Shown: piece after piece, positions 11,520 through 23,000 of the stretch
Layout: each line of letters opens with the position of its first letter
How positions within the stretch are numbered: the stretch's first letter is position 1
DNA from: Phoronis australis
Taxonomy: Eukaryota; Phoronida; Phoronidae
NCBI GenBank assembly: GCA_002633005.1
Contig: NMRA01000040.1
Location: forward strand, 577,362-641,361
Length of the DNA stretch: 64,000 bases
Direction of reading: 5' to 3'
Position numbers and translations under genes: made by a program
Notes under the pieces: model-generated
The model's input: only the letters and a program-made list of their open reading frames with translations
The model's database searches: none
Told to the model about the DNA's origin: nothing

Positions 11520-13941
11520 AATGTAGAGATGGATTGGCTGTCGCCGCGCATAGGAGGGCAGTCATTTTGTTGTGTAGAACTAAATGTAGTTGTACAACCC
11601 AGTGGCTTAAATGGCTCCTACTTTTTTATGCCCTTTCCAGTGATATCAGTTTGGCTTCTTTTGAAATTAAAATGAAGGTCCTCTTTAATCCTTAATTTAA
11701 ATATCCTACTATAGTAGTGCTTTAAGTATTTTATTTGTTCCTATTTGTCAGCATTTTGCTTTATATACCAAGGACCCTTATGCGCCTACGCCCACGGTGG
11801 TTTGTTTACAGTCACTTCCACGCAACAATATGGCGCCAGGTGAGTCGCATGCTTTCACGGCCGATGGAAGGTACCTACTGGAATTTAGAATCTAAGACGT
11901 TGGAACTACGTGAACGTTGCATCCGTGTGAATGTTGTTCGTGGAAAATGAATTGTAGAAAGGATATTGCGTTATAGAAAAAATGGGCCTTGTGGAATGGG
12001 ACGTTGTGCGAGTGAACATGATAATAAAGGTTCGTTGCCACCCTAGACTTGTGTGTCTATGCTGTGACGACAATGCGTTTGCTTTTGCAAATCTTATGAT
12101 CGAGCAACATGTTTGTGTCAAAAGCTTTATATCCTGAAATTTCGTAGTTCTTGATTTTTGGCAACCAAATACTCGGGCAAAACGTGTGACGGACACTTTT
12201 GTTCTGAAGCTAATGCAGTAAAGAGAGGTAACTTTAAATTTCTTGAGAAAAAATGGATTATCTGAAAAATCGCGACTTTCTATAAAAACGGTCACGTTGC
12301 AACATATTTTCCTGCCCATGATTGGTTTCGGTGACCATCAAGGATTTTGGACGTGCGTTGCTTCTTGGGTTGAGAGCTTGAGGGGAAAACGTGCCAAGAT
12401 TTGCAGGAATTTTCTTAATCTACAACATTTTGACTTTTTAAATCTCAGTGATCGCTTAGTTTGCAGAAATTTTGAGACCTATAAAACCTTTGCCCCCTCC
12501 CCTTTATTAGAGGCCGTAACTGGCTGTCACACATTTTGGTTCCCCTTGCTCTACCCTAGTCTGTTTATTTGCATGGAGATTCTGATGCTGATCCGCTGAT
12601 TTCCGGGACAAAGACTGTCATAGCAGACGACAGTCGGGCGTTGATCGAGACCGTTATCAACCTTCACTTTGCAGCCACGTGGTTTCAGAGCTGCAATCGC
12701 TTTTTTCCGGTCCCGTACGATCTTCGAGCAGAACCAGACAATCGGGCGATGTCTGATATCGACCTGAGATCGCCCGAAGGTCTGCAGATTTACGGCTGAT
12801 TTTATATAATCGCCGGAGTCGACGCTACTGCCTTTATTGAGTTTTCATGTATTGACGCGTGTAATACTTAGGCATGTAATCACATTACCGCCGATCGATG
12901 CAGCTTTCTGAAGTTGAGTGGTACGTATGAGTCCTAAGTGCGGCCCATGCATCGCCGGAGTATAGTTTAAGGTGGTGTTCATAAGGAAACCGAAAACACG
13001 AACAATTATTTGAAAGTAATTTTTATTTTTATGCCATGTCACTATAAACCAACACTAGCATTATACTTGCAGTTTAACACTTCCATAAACATATTGGCCT
13101 ACTACACTTCCAGAATGGAAAAGCCTATGGTTTTTGCGCTAATAAAATGGCGATAATTATGAAGGGTCACAACTATTGAGAGACTGCTGATTTACATTGC
13201 TGAAGGCAAATTTATATCGGCTGCAAATTTTAACGAATGGCCGTGTGCGCACTCAGCCTAAAAAGTGGGGGTTCGAGTTTTTGAGAATGTGGACCTTTTA
13301 CTAAATTTCACGGGGTACGTTTCAAGGAATGAACTGCATTCGCCATATTTTGATAGTTTCTGCCTTTTTAGTGAACTTTCGTCTAGTTTACTACTTTTTT
13401 GGAGTTTTTATTTCTCTAGGGTGGACTTTTTAGTCCACTTCGTCAAATCGGGGGGCTGGTTCGAGGTCCCCCCCTTGGGTGCGTGCATGATGACCATCCC
13501 TTATGATTAACTGAACCTGACCCAAATTTGTAGTAAAGAGCAGTGAAACTGGGTCGTGGTTTATTGTTTGTTTTCAATATTTTATATGGTATTTCAACAT
13601 AATTGAAAGTTCTTGAGTTTGTTTTTTCACAATTTTGCATTATTTGCCATTTGTCATTTGGTAAATGCATTTTGATTGATGGTGACGAGAACGGATACTC
13701 TTTATTATTTGAATTATACATCATACGCCTCCGGCATATTGTTATTGGAGCTGGTCATTGACTGCAGGCGCCAAACCAGCAGTGTGTAGGCCTAGTGTAT
13801 TTACTATAACCGAGAAGCCTCGCAACAAGTTTTAACCTACGGAACTGGTCCCTAGTTTTAACTAACTCGATCTTAAAAAAGCAATTATAGCTGTACCCGT
13901 AGACGTCAACATATAAATAAACCCTTATTTTATTACTTTCC
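11520..13941. other. Intergenic stretch without recognisable gene
   Basis: This stretch is moderately AT-rich with a more GC-rich part at 12590-12830. That part contains a hairpin with a 9-bp perfect stem (TCGGGCGAT and ATCGCCCGA, about 12743-12778). ATGGCGCCAG followed by a donor-like GTGAGT at about 11830-11845 resembles a tiny first coding exon, but nothing confirms it. No other feature is seen. Confidence 0.5.
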
Positions 13942-14480
13942 TTAACCCGTATCCTGCACTAGGCGAAGTCAGCGACTTGCCGGTTATCCCATTTCAGCAC
14001 GATGGGTGTATTGAATCGACCAAGATGAGCTGCCGCTGGGAGCGCTAGGAGAGTGCACTCACCCCAGGACACTTGTGATTTTCATTCAGGTGTTGTTTAG
14101 ATATGTGAGCATGCTCATTCCATAGTACACAGTTTCCTCTACATTTCTCTGATTTGAACCTCATGGCTGTGATTATTAGGTTGGGAGACAATGGCCGATT
14201 AATGTAATTGTAGATACATGGTTTCATCTTATGGCTGGAGCCAGACGTGAGACGATGACTGTGGATCAGTTTATTTTCACTACGGCTATGATGAAGATGT
14301 ACATGTGGTGAAAATCTCCATTAAATTCTGAACAACTTTTATGTTGTTTTCTTTTCTGTGAAATTAACATTCCCCCTTCAAATTTCCAATTTAAAATTGT
14401 TGGGTCTTTAGTCTGGGTGACCTTCATAACTGCTCCAAAACATATCTTTGGGGTTAAGCCTATTGTTGGGTGGGACATCG
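13942..14480 (+). mobile_element. TTAA-flanked DNA transposon remnant, piggyBac-like (copy B)
   Basis: TTAA at 13942-13945 is followed by CCCGTATCCTGCACTAGG. The rest aligns, in opposite orientation, with 6492-7473, including the MTVDQF coding trace (about 14260). The downstream part matches 6492-6580. Reading frames are broken. The right end is not defined; another TTAA occurs near 14492. Confidence 0.5.
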
Positions 14481-14609
14481 GACTTTTTGAAGTTAATAGC
14501 TAATTGAAAACAATGAAGCCCGTTGCGCTTTTGTTGTTTAATTCATTGATAATCGTAAATTTTTCGTCACTGTCTGTCAAAAATGAAGGCTTTATTAGTA
14601 TGTCGTCGA

Positions 14610-14680
14610 GTGAGAGTTAGCTCGGTCAGTAAGGTGTTAGTCTGCGACTGCGATGATTACCGGTTCGAAGACGCACAGCA
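14610..14680 (+). repeat. tRNA-derived SINE head (candidate)
   Basis: TTAGCTCGGTCAGTAAGG (about 14616) fits a Pol III A box, and ACCGGTTCGAAG (about 14659) fits a B box at tRNA-like spacing. Acceptor-stem pairing is absent, so it is not an intact tRNA gene. Confidence 0.45.
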
Positions 14681-15206
14681 GTGGTCCTCAAGGAGTCGCC
14701 TTTCTTGCCGATCAAGTCACTTCTAGTCTCGTCTTTAGTTAAAGGTCCTCTTAGCGCACCTTCTGCCACGAAATCAAAACTTATTTCAGCCCTCGTACGA
14801 ACTCCACAATGATGTCGCCAACAAACTAAAGGCCAACCGTTAACGATAGTCGTCACAATGACGTTGAATTTCTGTTGTTTCTTCCACGCTTTACATCAGA
14901 AGCCAATGTACACTTGGGCACAATAAACTTGAATACGACTGAGTATTATGAAGACGAAGCGGGTAGTGGATAGTCACGTGGTCTACTGGCATTAAAATTT
15001 TCTGTCCTGGCGTTATAAATTTTCGGTCCTGACGTGATGAATTCCGGTTTTCAGTTTTTTTGGTCTTGTAGAGATTTTAATTCTTGATAAGAAAATACGC
15101 GACCTGAAATTTTTTACGTTTTAGCATTACCCCTTTTACGGATATTTTCAGTCGAAAGCGCAGAACTTCATCTTGTCGGTCTCCTCACCTGGTGGCTTCA
15201 CCATTG

Positions 15207-15253
15207 GTCTTATCAGGAAGAGATAACCACTGGTTATCTCTTCCTGGTCTTAT
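15207..15253. mobile_element. Minimal 33-bp inverted-repeat element with 7-bp TSD
   Basis: Two perfect 16-bp arms (CAGGAAGAGATAACCA and its complement) are separated by one base at 15214-15246. They are flanked by direct repeats GTCTTAT at 15207-15213 and 15247-15253. The same arms bound a 125-bp element at 18546-18670 that has its own 7-bp duplication. Confidence 0.85.
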
Positions 15254-15256
15254 GTA

Positions 15257-15445
15257 GTAACCTAGCTCTAATGTCCAAACTTAGCAAATTTTGAAACATC
15301 ATAACTCAGAAATGACTGATCGGATTTATATGAGGCTTTCAGTTAGCTTGTTTTATTCACTGTTCTCCTAGCGGTATTAGAAATTGTTTTAAGGGGCAAT
15401 AAAAATATGACTTCGATATTTTATGAAAAATTCAGTTTGATTTAT
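15257..15445 (+). repeat. Diverged interspersed repeat shared with 50870-51070
   Basis: Both copies share the order CCAAA..TTAGC/TTGGC, then CATAA..TCAGA, TGA/GCTGATCGGATT, ATATGA, and GCTGTTCT-like blocks, with about 30% mismatch by eye. There is no coding potential. Confidence 0.5.
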
Positions 15446-15472
15446 ACCACTCAAAGTCTCGAATTATTCCTC

Positions 15473-15547
15473 AGTCATACCGGGGTGATTTCAGAACATC
15501 GAAAGAGTTCGTTAGTCATACCGGGGTGATTTCAGAACTTCGAAAGA
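15473..15547 (+). repeat. Two-copy tandem repeat, period 41 bp
   Basis: The segment AGTCATACCGGGGTGATTTC followed by AGAACwTCGAAAGA starts at 15473 and again at 15514. The two copies are almost identical. Confidence 0.8.
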
Positions 15548-16483
15548 ACTGACAGTTCGTTGGTTCTTCAAAAACCTCACCCATAAAATTTCAGGTTACC
15601 TTAAATTTCAAGTGACTGTAAATTTTATGAGCTTTGTCTGGAGAAATAACAAACTGTCACTTATTCCGGAGCTCAGAGACCACTTCTGAACTGAGCAAGG
15701 AACAAGAGAAGACAAATATTATTCGGATGTCCAGTGATGACGCGTCATGGCATTAGATGACCCAATTTGGACCCGGAAATAAGAATAGACATGCCGTCAC
15801 ACTGGGTCCAAAACGTCATAATGACGTTAAAAATGAAGTCATGGCCTAAATCAAACTTTTTTGACAGAAGGCACACAGGTTTAATGGAGCTTTAATCTGC
15901 TTCTTATAGACATCAGACAGACTAATGTAAATGAGCTTGGAGACCAACCCAGGACAGAAACGTTGGTCTAAATAAAAAAGTGAGATCATCTTCGACCAGC
16001 TTCAACTCATTTCAGCATTCACAGTTAGTAGTGTGGAGTGTTTTTGTTTTATTTAAAAAAAATTACCTTTAGACTCATCTTATGTCAAACCACGCTTGCA
16101 ATTCGCAGATTGTTGCAGACGTGAAGGGAGTCAGTTGCCTATTTGTTTATACTTCGTTGTAACATGTTCAACTAACTGACCGTCTACGACAACCTAGCTG
16201 CGACTGTAACTCCTGCAAGTCCAAAGAAATTCGGCGCGAAAGCACAATTCATACGCCTGAACGCAGTACCCCGTTTTTAGTCCGCGTTATTTTTTCAGTA
16301 AAAGGTCCACTTCCTGAAAAATTCAAGGCTGGGCACGCGCATACAACAGGACGTTGTCAGTGTACGAGTCAAGAACAACTTACATTTTCGATCCACCCAA
16401 ACTATTTGAACATGAAAATTCATCCGAGTTACTGCGATACATGTATAAATTCAATTAAACCTGGGACCACGAGACATACAGTG
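15548..16483. other. Intergenic stretch, nothing recognised
   Basis: I find no gene, clear inverted repeat or RNA-like structure in this stretch upstream of the sulfotransferase. Its promoter should lie between here and 17060, but no TATA box or other core element is convincing. Confidence 0.5.
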
Positions 16484-16721
16484 TTACGGTAATTCTTCAC
16501 TTACTTAGCATACGATATGGCCGACAAGTGAAATACTATTTTGCCATATTTCTCCACAAAAAATTAAGATAATTTTAGTCAATTAGGCCTACTAGCATGT
16601 CATGAAACAACATTTGGTAAAGTTTTCATTATTTTATAGCAAAGTAATGGGTCTTTGAAAAATGGAAAAACGAGGATTTGGGAAATTATTATTGTGCAAA
16701 ATAAGTGGAGAATTACCGTAA
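16484..16721. mobile_element. MITE, TTACGGTAATTC ends
   Basis: A 238-bp element has 20-bp terminal inverted repeats (TTACGGTAATTCTTCACTTA at 16484; the complement, with one mismatch, at 16702-16721). Related copies are at 39576-39896 and about 53696-53958. Flanking TA dinucleotides would fit a mariner-like or PIF-like target, but the duplication is ambiguous. Confidence 0.8.
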
Positions 16722-17060
16722 TCCCAAATTATACATATTATTTACACATATTTCCTCATGTTCGATTTCATGCGTTAAACCTCAGACCGAGGCTAAACAT
16801 ATCTATAACCAGGCCGATTGCTGTAGACGTGCCGTTATTATCTTTTACGTTGAAGCTGGAGGCGATGGGATAACAAATATGGAGATGTTATTAAACGTTT
16901 AATTTGAATGTTCATTGGCTATCTTTTACTAATAAAAGAAACACGATAAACAACATTACAGTCTTTGTTACGAACGTCATGCAGCTATAACGGTTTCATG
17001 AAACTAGTTGCTCTACTGTAGCATCTAAATTTCTACAGAACACTTCAGGAACGGTATCCA

Positions 17061-20000
17061 ATGATTCTAACAAAAGCTAAGCTCGTCAGCCTTATCGTCT
17101 TGGTTCTGTCTGCGTGTTATTACGTAACCTACCATTTCTTGCTGTCTTGGGAAGGTTTCCGGACTGGAGAGGTCATTATTGCCTTTTCACGATTACCCAT
17201 GATGCGTCGGATAGTCACGGAAGCGGACAAATTTGAGCCAGGTAAATATCTCGTCGACGTGCCCGCTCCAAAATTTCTATAATGGAACATTCTCACATCT
17301 TAAAGTTAAAAGGTTGTAATTGTGAAGCAGACTTACAAGATCGTCTCGCATTTTTCGTAGTACCAATCGATTTCTTCAACCAATGAGAGGGTAACTGAGG
17401 TGAAGTCGGCCAACCTCTTCGAAACGGATTTTTTTGGCTCTTGTCTTACGGACCAATGCAATAAGTGATCGTTGACACTAATTTTGGGTACCGGATTGAG
17501 TTTGTGTCACATACCATTTAATGGTATTACAAACCTAAAGTTTAACTATTTATTAAAAAATCATCTAAAACCTTTCCATGACTCAGTGTTGGACACCAGT
17601 ATATTTGGAAAGGCAAACGTTGCCCTTCAACTCATTACCTCATGGTGATTTTGGAGATTATTGATGACGACTGAGGTGACGGATGACCCATGAACCTAGG
17701 AAGACGAAATACAGGCTTTCAAGCAGTTTTAGACAAAAAAGTAGGACACATTTTCAAAAAAGTAGCGTAGAAACAATGAGAGGAAATTTCAGTTGATCCA
17801 TTCTTGTTGTTTTATTTACCAAAAAAGTAGGAAATGTGAAGTGAAAAGTAAGAAATAGTAGGAACAAGAAGAGGCATTCAGGACTAGTTTTCATCAATAT
17901 TTACCAACGACGTTCACGTCATGTCAAGGAGCAGTACTCACCATTAGTTGGAGAGCTATCAGGATTTTATTCACACTTTTGAGTGCCCAAGGTTTGACTG
18001 TGTAATTCCATTGTACATCATCTACCATTGAAGGGAGAGGGCGTCTTGAATTGCACAATCCTGGGCTTAGGTGTCTGTGTGTGTNGGGGGGGGGGGGGTA
18101 GGTCCAACAGAGGACCCAAAATCAATGTAATTAAAATTTCGAGTGCAAGATTCGTTTCAAGTTTATTTCATTCAAATCAATACTCAAATTGAAATGATAC
18201 AACATAAGACGTGAACATGCCTGGGGTTATTAATTAAGATGCCTATTTATCATAACGATCAATTAATGATTTACTTAAACTTTTAAGTGCTTCGAAATTT
18301 TTTTTCCATTAGATAGGTTATTGGTTAAAGGTCAATTAACAATTTCTTTAAACTATTAAGTGCAACAAAAAGTTTTTTCTAAAAGTTACCGGTAGTTTAA
18401 TAACTGGACACCACATCAACAGCTAAACTGGATTTTTCCAGGGGTTAGCAGATAAGACGGGGGTGTTTGGACCCCACGGGATAACAAGACCCGCAAAATT
18501 GAACTTTTATAAAAGAGGAAATAAGACGATTTTGATTACTACTATCAGGAAGAGATAACCAAACACAATGCTTGGATTCCAGACGACTTTAACATTTACT
18601 TTTGAAATCACTTTTGAATATCCGTTAAAATGCGCTAAAACAGATGTCCCTTCCTGGTTATCTCTTCCTGCTACTATGGATAAAAAATATTTCAAATGAA
18701 CAAAACACATCTGAAGATATGACCAATTTACTCTCAAATTCAACAAAAATGAAACAAAAACTAAGTCAAGATACATCTGGGGTAACTAAATAAGCTGACT
18801 TCAAATTAAAACTAAACTGCTTGAAGCGTGTTTATTGGCAACAAATGAAAGTACACGATTGGCATTGTGTTTCTTATGATAAAACCGAAAACCAAAAGGC
18901 AATAATAATTATTCAGTCTCCTGTAATTTAACTGCAAACGTTGTCATCACTCTGTTCGTCCGATGATTCCGTTTCTCATAGTACAGGATAACAATCTTCA
19001 TCTAAATCAATTTCCATACCATCATCTCTCTCTCTCTCAGCATTGCCGCCATTGTCATCTGGCTTTGTTTCGACTTGAACCTCTGGAATTAGTGCAGGGG
19101 GGCATTCGATTTCCAACAATCCAAATGATGCGAAATTCGCAGTCAACATTTTCTTATCCATTGGTGGGTGTTTTGTCCACGATTTGGAGATGAGCATTAC
19201 CCCCATGGTCTAGCGACAAATGCATTTCTATCCGTGTGAAGTACTAGCTCAGCTTCACAAGATGGAATACTGCTGTCGATGCTTTTAACCTTCTCAAATG
19301 GATGTTTAGCGTTGACTTTCGATTGTAGATCTTGTCGACCACACTGAACCGGTGCTTGTTGAGCCCTGCAAGATTTTGGTGACTTCGTTTGTTGGGAGCT
19401 TAATGAAGCATGTACTCTCAGGAACTTATCACGTTTTGCCACAATTGCATATGGTGTGTTCTTTCCCTTCCTTATAAATGCGCGGGTATAGTCACATCCA
19501 GTGAACACGTGTAGGTCTAGGAGTGCAGCACACATAGCATGGCCATCGCAGTAGCAATCTTAGTTACTTTTAAATAATGCAGTTCATCTTGACCTCTAGT
19601 CCCAACCTCTATCCACACCGTGGATGTAACTCAATGGACATGGTGCGGGAGCAACACTAGAATGTCGGTGCCAGAAGCTCTTATGACGATGTCGCTGGGT
19701 GCGGACTTGTCCGCCTCAATCATATGAAGGATGACTCTGATGTCGGCTTCCAAGCGATTACAATTTAGAGATGGAACTGATTCTGTGCATACTTCTCCAT
19801 CTTCAATGAAGTACCGAGTGCACTCCCCCATCACCCCAACTACACTTCCGTTCCATCTAGAAGTATACTGCAGAAGTTGCTCGACCAATCCTTAGTGAGA
19901 AAGACAGGTAGCTCTCGTTTCAACGACTACCTCTCCAGTTGCTTCTTGAAGCTCGAGTCTCTTTTTTGTTCAGATCCTTCTATAACAAATTCCCCTTCTA

Positions 20001-23000
20001 CAACAAGGTCTTATTGTCCCTTGGGGTACAACATCCGCTCCGCCGTTTTATCTACAAACCCCAGGAAAATGGCGTCTTAAGCTGTGGATATGGTGTCCAA
20101 GGTTGCTAAACTATCTCTTGGGAAAAGAATTTTTGTTGCCCTTAAACATTTCAAGTGGAATTTGCACGCAAATTCCTTTTTTCTGCGATTGCTTCGTCAA
20201 ACTTGTTAGAAACTCAACATATAGCGACCATGAGAATACGAAGTACATTGAAAACTTGCCAAATGCTTTTAAGACCGAGTTTTGAGTCGAAAATGATCCG
20301 CTAATACAGCTTTAAATAAATTGTTTATTGATGTATTATATAATAACACAAGGATTTTTGTGTCTTACGTTGTATTTTTGTTCAAAATGTTTTACTCATA
20401 GTAGTAATAAAAAGTGTCTTATTTCCTCTCTTATACAAGTTCATTTTTGAGGGTCTTGTTATTCCTTAGGGTCCTAACACCACCACCTTATCTGCAAACT
20501 CCAGAAAAAAATGCGTCTTTAGTTGAGGATATGGTGTCCAGAGTTACTAAACTATCTTTTCGAAAAAGAAATTTTTATGCGCTTAAAAGTTCAAATAAAT
20601 TGTTAATCGGTCATCAATTAGTAAGCATCTTAATTACCCCAGGCATTTTCATGTCTTCAAGTTGCATCATTTTAATTGGAGCGGTGATTTGAATGAAATA
20701 AACTTGAAACAGATGTTGCGCTCGAAATCTGCCCATGGACCAAACGCCAGGATTGTGCAACTTAACACGCCCTTTTCCTTCAATGGTAGGTGATATACAA
20801 TATAATTACATAGGCGGATTTAGGGGGGGGGGNNNNNNNNNNCCCCCCCTTGGCTGCCGCAAAAAATAAAACAGTAAGAGCGTAGGGAAATGGTGAGTTT
20901 ATTAATTAACCCCGGTAATTAAAATTATACGGATGAAAAAAGATTTAAATGTGTGCAGTTTTAGTGTTGGGGGGGGGGCTCAAATCCAATTTCAAGTGTC
21001 AAATTCGGAACACGGCGCGTTCGTAACGGAACTATGGCTAAGTATAGAATCTCCCGCGATATCCTAGGCGACCGGCAGCGGTGCTGTGCACTACGACTAC
21101 GTTTCTGTCGTCTGCTCCACTGTACAATGAAGAAAATTTACTTCATTTTTTAAAGAAAATGGAACATGAGTGGCGATGAAAAAACAGAACCTGCTGGTAA
21201 GATGTGAATTTTAATCGAAGCCTTAGTGAATCACTCAGAAACTCGCAATACTCTCTTTGTCAAACCTTATCTTAAGACGGTTTCCAAAGCAATCACGTCA
21301 TTATTGCCAACACGAAAAATGGATTTGGTCTTTTGGGCATTTGAAGACTATTTCAAATACGACAAATTTGATAAGAATTGATGGCACAAAATATAAAACG
21401 TATAATAAGCATTACAAAAAGAAGTAGGTTACGCGCGCAAACGCTGTGGCCCATAAACAAGTAAGTCTTTTAGTATAACAGTTGTAGTTAAATCGTGGTG
21501 GTGGAGTGGTAACGTACGCGTGCTCAACCCTCTAGGTCGTGAGTTCGAGTCTTTGACACTTGCAGTTTTTTCCTGTTTGACACGTTCTCAGTGTTTTTTT
21601 TTTGCCTTTTTTTTTCTTGGATAATACTTCAGGAATCAAGGCAAATGCTTGATTTTTAGAGGTAAAAACAGAAAAATTTCCTGGGCGGGAGGGGGGCAAA
21701 CCTCCTCCCATTCGGTGCTATGCGCATCTACAATCGTGGTTCAGTTTGCGCAAATGCTTCCAGCCGGACAAAATGTTGGCCCCCCCCTTGTGATATCCTA
21801 GATCCGCCACTGAATTACGAACTCAAATGTTTTACACTCAAAAGTGTGAAGTCTTGCTGGCTTTCCAACTACATAGTCTTTAGGATACCATCGCCTGTGG
21901 TAGAGGAAGTCCTTCGTGTGCTGTTCCTGATAAACTAAAACGACTACTTGCTACTCCAAAAAATAACTTAGAAGTTTTAGAGCAATTAGAAAAAAGTAGG
22001 AAATATTAGGAATTTCAGGAAAAAAGTAGGACATGTAGGAACAGGCCAAGAATGTAGGAAAAGTAGGAAAAGTTTGAAGGCTTGAAAGCCTACGAAATAA
22101 AAACGGTAAATGCGCATACTATGCCTATGCGCCTATATCCAAAACATTTCCCAAATATAAATTTTAATCGAGTGTTTCACGCAGAGGTGCAGGCCATTGA
22201 GCTAACCCTTGCAAATGAATGTGTCTTCCGAGAGCGTTTATCTTTCGTTCATTTAAAGTCACGTCAACGGCCAATGTCTATACCATTCAGTAACGCGCAT
22301 TCTAAACCCTAGTGGAGAGCCACTCTTCAAAAACCATGACTCCCCCCAGAACACGCATGTGCAGAAGCGCTTAATTTTATAAAAATCTATAGCATATGTG
22401 CATGCGTGAACGTAAATGAATACTTGAAAGTTATGTTATGTGTACGCTAAATAAGTCAAGAATCAATAAATAAAAAATGACCTTAAAGGAGACGACGACA
22501 TGCCGACGACTGCAATATATGAAGAAAATTAATTACTGCGACATCAAGACGGCAATAGTACAATAAAGCCATTAAACGCATTTCAGAGGAATCTGGCGCG
22601 ACTGAGCACATTCTGGAAAGATTCAGAAGACGAAGAGAGCGCTTGGACACCTTCTGCAAAACAAACTACTCGTCCACAAAATGGAGACACTTCTCAAAGA
22701 GCCATCGCATTCTTGTGGATGAACGTTACAAGCTTTTACATTGCATCATTCCCAAAGTTGCCAGTACCAACTGGCTGCGAACGCTTTTACTCATGAGAGG
22801 GTATAATATCACTACAAAACTACACTCAAAATTCCGTTTACTGCGACCTCTGAAATCCTTCAGCAAAGAGGAGAAAGACGACATCCTTAGAACCTATACA
22901 AAAGTCATGTTTGTACGCAACCCTTGGTCCAGACTCGTCTCTGTATTTCGACACAAATACGAAAACGACAGCCAGTATGCTCGCGCTGTCAGAGGTCTTC

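Larger units (their letters stand above)
17704..22099 (-). mobile_element. Nested DNA transposon with 8-bp TSD and long terminal inverted repeats, encoding an XPG/FEN-like nuclease
   Basis: Direct repeats ACGAAATA at 17704-17711 and 22092-22099 flank an element at 17712-22091. It begins CAGGCTTTCAAGC and ends with the complement of AGGCTTTCAAGC. Long inverted arms follow: about 17944-18415 matches the reverse complement of 20400-20808 continued at 21814-21870. Both ends also carry short AAAAAAGTAGGA-type subterminal repeats in direct orientation. A second transposon (20809-21813) is inserted in the right arm and a 125-bp MITE (18546-18670) in the left internal part. The coding remnant at 19888-18976 is on the minus strand. 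An 8-bp duplication suggests hAT, P or a related superfamily, while XPG-like nucleases are known from Academ transposons. Assignment is open. Confidence 0.75.

Noticed and set aside
12243-12799. Overlapping ORFs of 118 and 76 codons
   Set aside because: No motif, no splice context and no resemblance to any protein I know.
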